Shown in pieces: positions 52,652-62,430 of a stretch of DNA of 64,000 nt (within the stretch, counting starts at the first letter, position 1; each line of letters begins with the position of its first letter). Below the pieces are notes generated by a model. It was not told the DNA's origin, made no database searches, and saw only the letters and a list, made by a program, of their open reading frames with translations. The stretch lies in NCBI GenBank assembly GCA_017620475.1, contig JAFZQI010000028.1:1-64000 (forward strand), read 5' to 3'. A program made the translations under genes and the position numbers. Origin of the DNA: Clostridiales bacterium. Its GTDB lineage: Bacteria > Bacillota > Clostridia > Saccharofermentanales > Saccharofermentanaceae.

Positions 52652-54754
52652 TCACTTTCCGGCCTTGGCGTTACTCCAGCCGCCGTAGTATACAACGCCG
52701 TCGACGCGCTTGTAGGCACGGACTTTGTAGTAGTCACCCTTCTTTCCGTTCGGGTCGGTATAGGTCAGCGTGCCGCCAAGGGCACTTGCCACATAGTCGT
52801 ATTTTCCGGTACTCGTGTTGTACTTATACACGTTATACCGGTCGGCGCCGCTGGCCTTGGTCCAGGTTAAGGTCACGCCCTTGCCGGATTTGAATGTTGC
52901 ACTCTCCATCGTCGGCGTCGCCAGGGCAACGGCAACAGCAGAAGCATATTTACTATACGAGGTCTCCCCGTTCGCAGTCTTTTTGGCGCGGATCATGTAG
53001 TAATAGCGAGTACCCGCCTTAAGGCCCGTATCGGACGTGGAAGTACCGGTCGTTGCTTTGACATAGGTGTAAGGACCGGAAGCAGAGGTCGACCGGTAGA
53101 TCTCATAGGATCCGGCACCACTTACGGCCGTCCATGAAAGTTTCATGGTCACACCGCTCTTCGGTTCGGCGGTAAGTTTCGTATCCTGAAGAACAGTGAC
53201 CTTCTTTGCGTCCGACCAGGAGCCGTGGGTAGTCGTCCCGCCGGACTTCGTGTACGGGCGGACCTTGTAATAATACGTCTTTCCGCCTTGCGCCGTCTTA
53301 TCAACGTACTTGTAAGAGCCGTTTGTCACACTGGCCAGATACGTGTAGGTACCATTTTTGCTGTCCGACCGGTAGACATTGAAGTTACTGAAAAACGGCA
53401 CCGTTCCCCACTTGATCTGCACACCGTTATCCGTGGGTTCCGCTTTCGTGATCGAGGCCTTTGGAATGGTCAGTTCATAGGGTCTTGTCGCATAGTCGGT
53501 TTCATTATCTCCATTGGTGGTTGCCGCGTATACATATACGTGGTAATCTTTCCCCCATTGGGTATAGTCGAAATCTGAAGGCAGTGTGAAATACTGAATC
53601 ATGGTTTCGTCATCGAAACCGAAGTCGGAATCCTCGAGCAGGTAGAAGATTTGGGCTCCATCTTCCGTGTATGGCTTGTCCGTAATGAATATACCGAATT
53701 TCACATAACAGTAGACTTTCTCTTGATCATACCGGAACGGCACAGTCAGCTGGTTTCCTTGAACGTTCCAGCCGGGGAGCATATCGCAGAAGGTCTTGAT
53801 CCCGTCATCGATCACGGTCAGTTTGTATTCCGTGCCCAATCCGCCGTAATAGCCTTCCACCGCCGTCGAGAAAAGAACTTCGGACTGGAGGATGTTCATC
53901 GCCGGAGATACACCGGGATAATTCTTGCTGTTGACCAGCATGCCGTATTGATTACCGAGTTCTCCAACAGCGCCCACATTGTATTCGCTATCCTTCCTGG
54001 CTGTCCTCAGCCACCAGAAGTAATCGATGTTGCTATCACAGGCAGGATAATCTTTTTCGCGGTTCACGACCGTCTGCATCGCCGTATACGGTTGGCCGTC
54101 GGGAGTGGTCTTGGTTACCCATCCATAGTTCACGGAATAACCGTAGTCCGGGTTGGCCACATCTTCCGCATCGAGGAGAAATACTTTCTCTCCCGTAAGT
54201 CCGACAGTCTTTCCATAGTTTTTCTCATTGTCCGATCCCGCTGGGTATGCTTTTCCTCCTTCAAGATAGCTGGAGGCGATCGCTTTTTTCTCCGGTTCGG
54301 AAAAACCGTTTTCTCTATTAAGGAATTTCTCCCCGTTCAGGCCGTTCTTCACATCGCTGAATTCCCACTGGTTTACGGCGGAAGCTCCCGTGTTCGCCCG
54401 ATAATCGGCATCGAAAAGATCGTAATACAGTACGGTGTCGCAGTCCAGGAACATAGTCTCGCTTCCGAATCTTGTGGTATTGGGATCCAGAACGCGGTAT
54501 CTGATCGGTTCCCCGTCATATGCACCGAACCACACAAAGCTTCCCTGCCAGGGATCATCTTTACTTACAGGGGGCGCCGGTTTTGCGATCCCCGTTGTCC
54601 CCAGCCGGGTGTTATCTACGTCCCGGCTGGAACTGCCTCCGGCCAGGACCTCCCCGTTTCCCCGAATCAGGGGCAGAAGGGTCATGCTCAGAATACCCGC
54701 AAGAACAGCGGATCCGGCTCGTTTCACAGTTCTTTCAACACGCTCTCTATTCAT
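52652..54754 (-). CDS. Secreted protein with DUF6273 and fibronectin type III domains
   Basis: A 700-residue exported protein: signal peptide (KRAGSAVLAGILSMTLLPLI), a DUF6273-type domain at about 65-310 (FVWFGAYDGEPIRYRVLD ... NQWEFSDVKNGLNGEKFLN ...), a bridging beta domain, then three or four FnIII-like repeats at about 440-700 with the pattern Y.VYRS.S..GTYTYLASV......DT....G..YYYKVRAY. No catalytic motif, lipobox or sortase motif is visible. Probably a carbohydrate- or surface-binding secreted factor. ATG at 54754 with GGCGGG upstream. Confidence 0.8.
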   Translation of the reverse strand: MNRERVERTVKRAGSAVLAGILSMTLLPLIRGNGEVLAGGSSSRDVDNTRLGTTGIAKPAPPVSKDDPWQGSFVWFGAYDGEPIRYRVLDPNTTRFGSETMFLDCDTVLYYDLFDADYRANTGASAVNQWEFSDVKNGLNGEKFLNRENGFSEPEKKAIASSYLEGGKAYPAGSDNEKNYGKTVGLTGEKVFLLDAEDVANPDYGYSVNYGWVTKTTPDGQPYTAMQTVVNREKDYPACDSNIDYFWWLRTARKDSEYNVGAVGELGNQYGMLVNSKNYPGVSPAMNILQSEVLFSTAVEGYYGGLGTEYKLTVIDDGIKTFCDMLPGWNVQGNQLTVPFRYDQEKVYCYVKFGIFITDKPYTEDGAQIFYLLEDSDFGFDDETMIQYFTLPSDFDYTQWGKDYHVYVYAATTNGDNETDYATRPYELTIPKASITKAEPTDNGVQIKWGTVPFFSNFNVYRSDSKNGTYTYLASVTNGSYKYVDKTAQGGKTYYYKVRPYTKSGGTTTHGSWSDAKKVTVLQDTKLTAEPKSGVTMKLSWTAVSGAGSYEIYRSTSASGPYTYVKATTGTSTSDTGLKAGTRYYYMIRAKKTANGETSYSKYASAVAVALATPTMESATFKSGKGVTLTWTKASGADRYNVYKYNTSTGKYDYVASALGGTLTYTDPNGKKGDYYKVRAYKRVDGVVYYGGWSNAKAGK

Positions 54755-54793
54755 AATGCCCGCCTTGGAAAAATACCGGCCGATTTCGAAAAA

Positions 54794-55606
54794 TCACAAT
54801 ACTTTGGCCAGAAATGCCTGAAGTCTTTCATTCTTCGGGCTGTCGAAAATCTCTTTCGGTGTGCCTTCCTCAACGATCTTTCCTTCGTCCATGAAGATCA
54901 CTCTCGTTCCTACCTCTTTGGCAAAACCCATCTCGTGGGTAACGACCGCCATGGTCATACCGGACTTGGCCAGATCCTTCATAACATCGAGGACCTCTCC
55001 GACCATCTCCGGGTCAAGCGCTGATGTCGGCTCATCGAAAAGCAGCACATCCGGAGACATGCAAAGTGCACGGACGATGGCGATACGCTGTTTCTGTCCG
55101 CCGGAAAGCTGGCTCGGATAGGCCTCGGCACGATCCTCCAGGGCTACCTTCTTCAGAAGCTCCCTGGCTTTCGCCTCGGCATCGGGCTTACTCATCTTCA
55201 GAAGTTTTCGCGGCGCCAGCGTCATATTATCGAGGATCGTCAGGTGCGGGAAAAGATTGAAGTGCTGGAATACCATGCCCATCTTCATGCGGAGTTTATT
55301 GATGTCTGTCTCGGGCGCCGTGATGTCGGTTCCCTCGAAGGTAATGGTGCCGTCTGTGGGGCGTTCCAGAAGATTGAGGGACCTAAGGAACGTGGACTTA
55401 CCGGATCCGGAAGGCCCGATGATGACCAGTACCTCACCCTTACGGATATCGGTGGTGATGCCGTCAAGAGCATGGATGTCGCCTTTGTAGTGTTTCTTAA
55501 GGTCTTTGACTGAGATAAGGACTTCGCCCGTGGCACCGGAAGAGACTTCTTCACCGGACAGCGAAACCTCCTGATTCAGTTCTTTTGCAGCAGTATTATC
55601 GCTCAC
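54794..55606 (-). CDS. glnQ: Polar amino-acid ABC transporter ATPase
   Basis: A 270-residue GlnQ/HisP-type ATPase: Walker [13 protein letters not shown]-loop [12 protein letters not shown], signature [15 protein letters not shown], Walker [18 protein letters not shown]-loop [12 protein letters not shown]. An N-terminal extension of about 28 residues precedes the ABC core. Start is GTG at 55606 with GGAGG ten bases upstream; it overlaps the permease stop by 11 bases, so the two are coupled. Confidence 0.94.
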   Translation of the reverse strand: MSDNTAAKELNQEVSLSGEEVSSGATGEVLISVKDLKKHYKGDIHALDGITTDIRKGEVLVIIGPSGSGKSTFLRSLNLLERPTDGTITFEGTDITAPETDINKLRMKMGMVFQHFNLFPHLTILDNMTLAPRKLLKMSKPDAEAKARELLKKVALEDRAEAYPSQLSGGQKQRIAIVRALCMSPDVLLFDEPTSALDPEMVGEVLDVMKDLAKSGMTMAVVTHEMGFAKEVGTRVIFMDEGKIVEEGTPKEIFDSPKNERLQAFLAKVL

Positions 55607-56363
55607 TGTTTCTCAGCCTCCTTTCCAGAATGGATACCAGTTTACTGAAGAAGATAACGATGACCAGATAGATGCCGGCCACCGCAAGAAGCGGCATGAA
55701 GGCTACGAAGGTGCGGCTGCGGATCACGTCGCCGCCACGGGTAAGGTCCATGATGCCGACATAACCGGAAACGGAGGTCTCCTTGATGAGCACGATGAAC
55801 TCGTTGGCCAGAGCCGGAAGGACATTCTTAAATGCCTGCGGGATGATGATGTAGATCATGGTCTGGATGTAGTTGAATCCCAGGGAACGGCCGGCTTCGA
55901 ACTGACCGTTGTCGATACTCATGATGCCGGAGCGGATGATCTCAGCCACGTAGGCGCCGGAGTTGATACCGAATGCCAGCACCGCCACCAGAAGTGAATT
56001 GGTGGAAGAGGCGAAAATAATGTAGTAGGTGATCATGAGCTGAACGACTACCGGGGTGCCGCGGATGACCGTCAGATAGAGTTTCACGATTGCGTTTAAG
56101 AACTTCAGGATGAATTTGCCGAATCCAGGGCGCATGTCCGCGACCGTCTTATCGTGTGTGCTTCGGATGATCGCGGCGATCACGCCGAGCGCGATACCCA
56201 GAAGGACGGCGAAGAAAGTGATCTTCAAGGTCATCCACAAGCCCTTGACCAGATACATATAGCGGTCTTCCGCGATGAAGTTGATGTAGAATTCGTCTTT
56301 GAGTTTTGCGATCCAGGCCGGCATAGCCAGGCTCGCTTTATATGCGGTTACACTGTTTATCAT
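55596..56363 (-). CDS. Polar amino-acid ABC transporter permease
   Basis: A 255-residue HisM/GlnP-type permease with five or so membrane spans, the EAA-like loop ([35 protein letters not shown]) and [18 protein letters not shown] 56363 has GGAGG 11 bases upstream; an earlier ATG at 56381 lacks a ribosome site. Together with the ATPase and the binding protein it forms an importer, likely for a polar amino acid such as glutamine, cystine or arginine. Confidence 0.92.
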   Translation of the reverse strand: MINSVTAYKASLAMPAWIAKLKDEFYINFIAEDRYMYLVKGLWMTLKITFFAVLLGIALGVIAAIIRSTHDKTVADMRPGFGKFILKFLNAIVKLYLTVIRGTPVVVQLMITYYIIFASSTNSLLVAVLAFGINSGAYVAEIIRSGIMSIDNGQFEAGRSLGFNYIQTMIYIIIPQAFKNVLPALANEFIVLIKETSVSGYVGIMDLTRGGDVIRSRTFVAFMPLLAVAGIYLVIVIFFSKLVSILERRLRNSER

Positions 56364-56463
56364 AGTGGTTCTACCCTCCATGAACCATATTCTTCCAGAT
56401 ACTTCATTTTAATCGAGGATCGCCCCGAATGCAAACTTCCGGTGCTTCCCGAAAGGAAAAGAA

Positions 56464-56495
56464 AGAGCTGTCCCGTTTCTTCCGGGACAGCTCTT
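56464..56495 (-). terminator. Terminator between binding protein and permease genes
   Basis: AAGAGCTGTCCCG pairs perfectly with CGGGACAGCTCTT around a 7-base loop, followed on the minus strand by TCTTTCTTTTCC. It allows the binding protein to be made in excess over permease and ATPase. Confidence 0.88.
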
Positions 56496-56573
56496 CTTCG
56501 ATTGCTTTTTCATGCCGGAAAGGTACTCTGGCGCTTTATCCGCGCCAGGCCGTGCCGGTTACGGAACCCTCGA

Positions 56574-57344
56574 TCAGCCGTTGCTCGGGATGTACTTCTC
56601 GATGATGGCCGCGATCGTACCGTCATCGGTCAGTTCCTTGAGCGCCTTGTTGATCGCATCCAGAAGCTCGGTGTTGTTCTTGTTGATGCACATAGCATAG
56701 TCTTCAACTGCGTAGGAAGTCTCCAGGATCTTCAGGCCTTCGTTGGCAGCGACGAAAGACTTCGCCGGCTCGTTGTCGATAACGACTGCGTCAACCTTAC
56801 CTGTGGACAGAGCCAGAACTGCGTCATTGCCCTTGGAGAAACGAACTACACGATCTTCTCCGACATCATCGGTCAGGTAGATATCACCTGTTGTGCCCTG
56901 CTGTACGCCTACCTTGTAGTCGCCGTCGAGAAGCATATCAACATCGGTGATTTCGGAATCCTCAGCAACGATAACGGCCTGGATACCTGTTGCATAGGTG
57001 CTGGAGAAATTAACTGCCAGCTTACGCTCGTCAGTTACGGTCATACCGGCCATACCGATATCGTACTTGTTGCTCTGTACACCTGCGATGATGGAATCGA
57101 ACTCTACATCCTGGATCACCAGTTCGAGATCGAGTTTCTTCGCGATTGCCTCGGCGATCTCCGCATCGATACCTACGATCTTGTTGTTGTCGTAGTACTC
57201 ATACGGCGGGAAATACGCATTGGTCGCCATTGTGAGCTTGCCCTTCTGAACGGTCATATCCTTCTTCTTTGCGCAGCTTGCCATCGCAAGGCCCATGCAA
57301 AGGATCAGACCGACGGAAACGATCTTGGAAAAAATCTTCTTCAT
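56574..57344 (-). CDS. Amino-acid ABC transporter substrate-binding lipoprotein
   Basis: A 256-residue family 3 binding protein: signal MKKIFSKIVSVGLILCMGLAMASC with a lipobox (Cys about 24), then LTMATNAYFPPYEYYDNNKIVGIDAEIAEAIAKKL, DSIIAGVQSNKYDIGMAGMTVTDERK and a C-terminal lobe with AVEDYAMCINKNN. The ATG at 57344 has GGAGG six bases upstream; in-frame codons farther up (to 57497) lack coding character. First gene of the transporter, followed by a terminator. Confidence 0.93.
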   Translation of the reverse strand: MKKIFSKIVSVGLILCMGLAMASCAKKKDMTVQKGKLTMATNAYFPPYEYYDNNKIVGIDAEIAEAIAKKLDLELVIQDVEFDSIIAGVQSNKYDIGMAGMTVTDERKLAVNFSSTYATGIQAVIVAEDSEITDVDMLLDGDYKVGVQQGTTGDIYLTDDVGEDRVVRFSKGNDAVLALSTGKVDAVVIDNEPAKSFVAANEGLKILETSYAVEDYAMCINKNNTELLDAINKALKELTDDGTIAAIIEKYIPSNG

Positions 57345-57605
57345 AATTACCCTCCTCAAAGTGGCTTCGGAAGGGTTGTCAGTTACGCCGCCGCAGCATA
57401 CCTCCTCCTGCGGCCGCAAGACGCACCCCCATCGCCGTCTTTTAGTTACGCTATTAGTATATAACCTCTTGCAAGTATTGTCATTCCGATTTCCCACGAA
57501 AAACTCTACGCGAAAAGCACTGTGCGTTGGACATTTCGGACAAAAAGACGGCGCTTACCGCAGATTCACGCACCACAGCAGGTTGTTTTTCTCTTTTCCG
57601 GCTCG

Positions 57606-58442
57606 TTAGCAATTGCCCGTATACACGTACTTGAGGTCTTCGTGGGCCAGTTCTGCCAGCTCGTAGATCCGGTCCACATCCGTGGCTTTGCGGTCCTGCA
57701 TATGAAAGCGCGGGAAGAATCTGGAAATGTGAAGCGGAATGTCCGCGTCCAACGTCCTGATCCAGGCGGTCAGTTCCCGCATCTCTTCAGGCGAGTCATT
57801 CATCCCGGGTACAATGAGCGTGGTCAGTTCCACATGGCAGTACTTCGCCGCTTCCCGAATAAAGGCCTTGACCATCTCGAAATCTCCCCCGAGGACATCT
57901 TTGTAGGTATCTTTCGAGAAGCACTTGAGATCTACATTCATGGCGTCAATGAAAGGAAGGATCTCCGAGAGCACAGCAAGTTCCGCCGTCCCGTTTGTAA
58001 CCATGACGTTCTTTAGTCCGGCTTTCTGAACGAGTTTTGCGGTGTCGCGGACAAACTCATAACCGATGAGCGGTTCATTATAAGTAAACGCCACCCCGAT
58101 ATTCCCTTTCGCTTTGAGCCGGACGGCCGCATCCGCCAATTCCTCGGGCGTGATTTCCTGAGCGGTCTCGGCAAACCCGATCGCTTCTTCGCCCCAGGAG
58201 ATCTCGCTGTTCTGACAGAAAGGGCACCTGAGGTTACAGCCGTAGCTTCCGACGGAAAGGATCATCGATCCCGGGAAGAAACGGTTCAGCGGTTTCTTCT
58301 CGATCGGGTCGAGCGCAAGCGAGGTCACCCGGCCGTAGTTATCCGCCACGATCTTTCCGCCGCGGCAGATCCGGGCACCGCAGAATCCTCTTGCGCCCTC
58401 CCTGATCTCACAGTGCCGGAAACATACTTCACACCTTGCCAT
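57606..58442 (-). CDS. amrS: AmmeMemoRadiSam system radical SAM enzyme
   Basis: A 278-residue radical SAM protein with the CxxxCxxC cluster site GCNLRCPFC (Cys69, 73, 76), an extra cysteine-rich N-terminus (CEVCFRHCEI, GFCGARIC), GVAFTYNEP and DLKCFSKDTY. It belongs to the AmrS family, always found with AMMECR1- and MEMO1-like proteins; its product is not settled. It follows the fused AmrB/AmrA gene by 94 bases in the same direction. Confidence 0.92.
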   Translation of the reverse strand: MARCEVCFRHCEIREGARGFCGARICRGGKIVADNYGRVTSLALDPIEKKPLNRFFPGSMILSVGSYGCNLRCPFCQNSEISWGEEAIGFAETAQEITPEELADAAVRLKAKGNIGVAFTYNEPLIGYEFVRDTAKLVQKAGLKNVMVTNGTAELAVLSEILPFIDAMNVDLKCFSKDTYKDVLGGDFEMVKAFIREAAKYCHVELTTLIVPGMNDSPEEMRELTAWIRTLDADIPLHISRFFPRFHMQDRKATDVDRIYELAELAHEDLKYVYTGNC

Positions 58443-58536
58443 GAATGCCTCTTTTTCGTCTTCCTATCCCCGCACGGTATGGTTTTTCGCCGACCGAGCG
58501 GGGCCTTCATCTTCGCCGGATACCCGGTCTTTTCAT

Positions 58537-60018
58537 CTATCTGTGCCGGATCACTTCAAATCTCTGAAGCTCATATTTCTCGTGCGGCTGGATGCCGCCT
58601 TTACTCATCGCGATGGCCACCTGGTCGTCAACATCGTCGACACCGTCAATATCCGGAAGCAGAAGGCCTCTTCTTCCGTCCTTCGTGCTGACGATCACGC
58701 CATAGTGCTTCACATCCAGCTGGTCCCTGGATTCGATGATCTCCGGTTCCATCAGAACATCCACATTGATCTCCAGCCACTGAAGTTCGTCCTCGCGGAT
58801 CGGATCAAAACGCGGATCCCGTGTGCTCGCGCTGATGGCATTGTTTACTATCTCTTTGGCAAGATTCTTCGCCGTTGGTCCGATGGTACCGATGCAGCCT
58901 CGCAGTTTCCCCTGTTTATGGATCGATACGAAAGCGCCTGCACGCGTTGTAAGAAGTTCTTCAGGGATCTCAGAATCACCGGGATTTCTCAGCACATCCA
59001 GATTCTCCGGCACGCGCACTTTCTCGCCCGTCCGGATGTATTTTTCGATCGTCATCCTTGCCAGCCGCACATACGCATCTGATGCTTCGATCTGCGCCCT
59101 AAGTTCCTTCTCTTTCGACTCCAGATGAAGTTTTAGAAATTGGCGGGAAGGATCTGACACAGTGCTTTTCGCGCCGAGCGAAGAAGACGGATCCATTGCA
59201 TTTGCGTCTTCATTCGCGCCCTCCGGATAGAAGGTGCATATTCCGTAACCGACGCCGGTCACATCCTGATGGCTCAAGGTTTTTGCCCGGACCCGCCGGC
59301 CGTCCCAGGCGCCCGCCATGATGACGAAGGAGCGGTGTCCGCACTCCGCCGCGCGATCGCAGAACACCTCGTCGAAATCCAGGAGTTCTCCGAAGGCGGC
59401 GCGCCCCATGACATCCATGATCTTTGCATCGTATTCCGGGCCTTCTTTGGCAAATCCATACGGACCGTAGTCCTGCAGTTTGTGTGATAGGTCGCCGCTG
59501 GCCACGATCACGGCGCGCCGCCCTGTCTGCTCTACTGCCCGGGAGATGAATATGCCCAGCCGGTAATGGTCCACAAGAGGAAGTCCGGAAAGTCCGATAC
59601 GCACGAGCTTAAAGTCTTTATATTCTTTCTCGATGAAGTAAAGCGGCACCATCGTCCCGTGATCCAGTTCGGGTTCACGGTCACCCATCGTTCCAGCAGG
59701 AAAGCCTTCGTCGTAGGCGATTCCGGAGATCGCGTCGACCAGATCCTCGTCATAGGCTTCGGTAAACTTCACTTCCGGTGCACGGAAATATCCAAAAGAG
59801 CCAAGTGCTTTTCGACCGGGAGAAATATGAAAATAATCGGAATACATGGTCGCATGCGGGGAGGTCACAATGACCGTTTCGGGCTGAAGTGCCGCAATCT
59901 CACGTGCCACCTGCTCATAGGCGGAAGTCGTCTCCATGACCTGCTTCTCGCTTCCGCGTCCCACGGCAGGAACGATCATGGGCGGATGGGGAACCATAAA
60001 AGATGCAAGGATCGGCAT
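58537..60018 (-). CDS. AmmeMemoRadiSam fusion: LigB/MEMO-like domain plus AMMECR1 domain
   Basis: A 493-residue fusion. Residues 1-275 are a class III extradiol dioxygenase/MEMO-like fold (FMVPHPPMIVPAVGRG; VIVTSPHATMYSDYF; LDHGTMVPLYF; VASGDLSHKL), with His residues where MEMO1 and LigB have theirs. Residues about 305-490 are AMMECR1 (DAYVRLARMTIEKYIRTG; TTRAGAFVSIHKQGKLRGCIGTI; EINVDVL; LLLPDIDGV). In many genomes these are two proteins; together with AmrS they form a three-part system in two genes. Exact biochemical role unknown. Confidence 0.9.
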   Translation of the reverse strand: MPILASFMVPHPPMIVPAVGRGSEKQVMETTSAYEQVAREIAALQPETVIVTSPHATMYSDYFHISPGRKALGSFGYFRAPEVKFTEAYDEDLVDAISGIAYDEGFPAGTMGDREPELDHGTMVPLYFIEKEYKDFKLVRIGLSGLPLVDHYRLGIFISRAVEQTGRRAVIVASGDLSHKLQDYGPYGFAKEGPEYDAKIMDVMGRAAFGELLDFDEVFCDRAAECGHRSFVIMAGAWDGRRVRAKTLSHQDVTGVGYGICTFYPEGANEDANAMDPSSSLGAKSTVSDPSRQFLKLHLESKEKELRAQIEASDAYVRLARMTIEKYIRTGEKVRVPENLDVLRNPGDSEIPEELLTTRAGAFVSIHKQGKLRGCIGTIGPTAKNLAKEIVNNAISASTRDPRFDPIREDELQWLEINVDVLMEPEIIESRDQLDVKHYGVIVSTKDGRRGLLLPDIDGVDDVDDQVAIAMSKGGIQPHEKYELQRFEVIRHR

Positions 60019-60070
60019 GGCGATTACCTCCTGTGAAAAACAAGTGATTCATGAGTCGGCGTTCATCATG

Positions 60071-61714
60071 TCAGAGCACCGTCTCGTCCTCCTCTTTGCG
60101 CAGCGGGCCGGCGCGTTTCCTGTCGCGGAGCGCTCCCATCTGCATATCGTAGAAGACCGTTTTTTCCTGGCCTTTGAATTCGTAATGGATTTCAACAAGC
60201 ATGTCTTCACGTTTATACGACAGCACTTTGGCGTCGAAGAAAAGATCCAGTGCCTGATTGAGCACGGCATGCTTCTTGGAATCGTATTTGGACAGGTCAT
60301 CGGGCGTCATCAGGAGCGACCCGAAAAGCGCATTGATCGTTGTCAGCGCCGATCTCTGGTAGAAGGGCATCAGCAGCTTTTCACTTCTGAGCATGAAGAC
60401 GTCCGGGTCGTTGAGGAACATGCGCTTGTTCAAAGGACTGCGGAAGATCGTATTCATCAGGGTGACCTTGGTGGAGATGCGCTCAGGGTGCGTCAGCCGC
60501 CTGTGCGGTGCGTCATCGAAGATCAGGGATACGTCCGGACCTACCCGGCAGAAGTCGAAGCGCCCGCATGCATTGGCAAGGGTGGCTCCGCATCCCAGGA
60601 TCGTCTTTTTGCCGAGAGTTTCGCGAAGAAGCGAGTAGGCGAATTCCGATGTCTCGCAACGTGTCTTTCCTTTGAGACGCTTGAGGTTGGCCGCGTAAAG
60701 GAAGTCAAGTTTGAAGAAGTCGAACTGCATCTCGGCATAGTGCGTCAGGACTTTCCTGATGTACTCGACAACTTCGGGATGATTCAGATCGAGTGCGTAG
60801 CAGCCGCTCCAGTTGCCTCCGGCGTAGATATTCTCGCCCTTTTTGTCCTTGGCGATCCAGTCCGGATGTTTACTGACCAGTTTGGATTCTTCTTCCGCAA
60901 CAAAAGGTGCGATCCAGATTCCGGCCAGCATGGGTTTGTTGTGGATATCCTGAACGATGGGCTCGAGGCCTCGCGGGAATTTGCCACGGTCCACATCCAG
61001 CCAGTCTCCGACGAAACATTCGTATCCATCATCGATCTGGAAGACCTGGAATCTCGAGTCCGCCCATAGGATAGCCTTCTCGATCTTCTCTTCGTTAATG
61101 TCCTGATAGTGGTTGTACCAGGTCGTATACCCTGCCAGTTTTTGTCTGGATACCGGTTCAAAAGCACTGAAGTATTTCTCTCCGTCTTCGGCGATGTCGA
61201 AGTCGAAGAGGGTAAAAGATTCGCCCTCTTTCAGTTCCCGGCCTTCGCAATCGGAGACCAAGCGGATCCGTTCTGCGTTGGGTTCGAACCGGATCATCAG
61301 GTATGCGTTCTTGAAATTATGGCTCCCGATGAAGATCGGGTTCTTGCCCGTGATATAGGAAAAATCGAAGCCCTGATAAACGCCCGCCGGCATGTCCCAG
61401 AATGCCTGGGAGCCGTAGGCGCGGTAATGGAATTTGTCATTTAGGAGCTTCGGTCTTTTTGCCAGGTTCGTCAGATATTCGCCTGCCATGAATTCTCTTG
61501 TTTCCGTCCACGACTGATAGCCGTTGGTCATAAACATGTCGGTGAGATTGAACTTCCAAGGCATGAGGATCTCCGCATTACGGAGTTCCATATCCACGCG
61601 CGCAGTGACCACGGTCTTTCTGGTTCCACCACGCATCTCATCTTCAATTCGGATGCAATCGTTGGAACAATCCGTCCGGAATTCTTTTCCATCCACCCGA
61701 TAGGTAATCTCCAT
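60071..61714 (-). CDS. GH36-type alpha-galactosidase
   Basis: A 547-residue enzyme. FQVFQIDDGYE ... VGDW, FFKLDFLYA (nucleophile Asp) and CRVGPDVSLIF (acid/base Asp) are the GH36 motifs; the N-terminal beta-sandwich domain contains NGYQSWTETREF. At 547 residues it is shorter than most GH36 enzymes (700 or more). No signal peptide: cytoplasmic cleavage of alpha-galactosides. ATG at 61714 has AGAGGG seven bases upstream; 38 bases after the phosphoribosyltransferase gene. Confidence 0.88.
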   Translation of the reverse strand: MEITYRVDGKEFRTDCSNDCIRIEDEMRGGTRKTVVTARVDMELRNAEILMPWKFNLTDMFMTNGYQSWTETREFMAGEYLTNLAKRPKLLNDKFHYRAYGSQAFWDMPAGVYQGFDFSYITGKNPIFIGSHNFKNAYLMIRFEPNAERIRLVSDCEGRELKEGESFTLFDFDIAEDGEKYFSAFEPVSRQKLAGYTTWYNHYQDINEEKIEKAILWADSRFQVFQIDDGYECFVGDWLDVDRGKFPRGLEPIVQDIHNKPMLAGIWIAPFVAEEESKLVSKHPDWIAKDKKGENIYAGGNWSGCYALDLNHPEVVEYIRKVLTHYAEMQFDFFKLDFLYAANLKRLKGKTRCETSEFAYSLLRETLGKKTILGCGATLANACGRFDFCRVGPDVSLIFDDAPHRRLTHPERISTKVTLMNTIFRSPLNKRMFLNDPDVFMLRSEKLLMPFYQRSALTTINALFGSLLMTPDDLSKYDSKKHAVLNQALDLFFDAKVLSYKREDMLVEIHYEFKGQEKTVFYDMQMGALRDRKRAGPLRKEEDETVL

Positions 61715-61752
61715 ACGCGTCCCTCTAACAAAGCTCTGCCGGCTTCTGTTCC

Positions 61753-62316
61753 TTACTCGCCGATCGGCTCGCCCTTTCCGTTGAAAAGCGGGATCGTGCC
61801 CAGGAACTTAATGTCATCTCTCTTTGCCGCATCTCCTTCTGCAAGGACGCAGACACGGCCCGTTACGGTTCCGCCGCAGATCCGGATCATCTCTTCCATT
61901 GCGCGGAGAGAGCCGCCGGTCGAAATCACATCATCCACGATAAGGATACGCTTGCCATTGATCATGTCAGCATCGTCACGACCAAGGTAAAGCTTCTGTG
62001 CTCCTTTTGTCGTGATCGACTTATCTTCCACGGAAATCGGATCCGGCATGTAATTCTTCGGTCCTTTGCGCGCAACAAAATACTTCTCCGCGCCGCTCTG
62101 ACGTGCCATCTCATGCGCCAGCGGGATACCCTTGGCCTCCGCCGTGAAGATGTAGTCGTAATCCTCGCGCGGTACAAGTTTCAGAAGTTCCGTCGCACAG
62201 GCTGCGGAGATCTCCGCGTCGCCGAAGCAGATAAAAGCCGCAATATAAAGATCGTCTGCGATTTTACATAGAGGCAGGTTTCTTGTCAGCCCCGCAATTT
62301 CCATGGTGTATTTCAT
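61753..62316 (-). CDS. Purine phosphoribosyltransferase family protein (Apt/Xpt-like)
   Basis: A 187-residue PRTase: the PRPP loop RILIVDDVISTGGSLRAM, a flexible loop with FVARKGPKNYMP, and YIFTAEAKGIPLAHEMA. The layout is that of adenine or xanthine phosphoribosyltransferases, but the substrate cannot be fixed. ATG at 62316 has GGAGA ten bases upstream; a TTG two codons earlier (62322) is an alternative. Probably heads an operon with the GH36 and Amme genes. Confidence 0.85.
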   Translation of the reverse strand: MKYTMEIAGLTRNLPLCKIADDLYIAAFICFGDAEISAACATELLKLVPREDYDYIFTAEAKGIPLAHEMARQSGAEKYFVARKGPKNYMPDPISVEDKSITTKGAQKLYLGRDDADMINGKRILIVDDVISTGGSLRAMEEMIRICGGTVTGRVCVLAEGDAAKRDDIKFLGTIPLFNGKGEPIGE

Positions 62317-62430
62317 CTTCAAAATCTCTCCTTTGAAAGCATTTCGGCCGGGTCATCACCCCGACAATAACATTCTATCACGGAAAAAGCCCAAAAAGAA
62401 CTGCCGCTCTTTGAAAAGAACTGACCTTCC
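62317..62430. other. Gap with two copies of the common word
   Basis: AAAAGAACTG at 62394-62403 and 62414-62423, between the esterase stop and the PRTase start. Confidence 0.5.

Noticed and set aside
53651-55024. A 457-codon + strand ORF
   Set aside because: Antisense across two genes (FnIII protein and GlnQ) that both have strong domain evidence.
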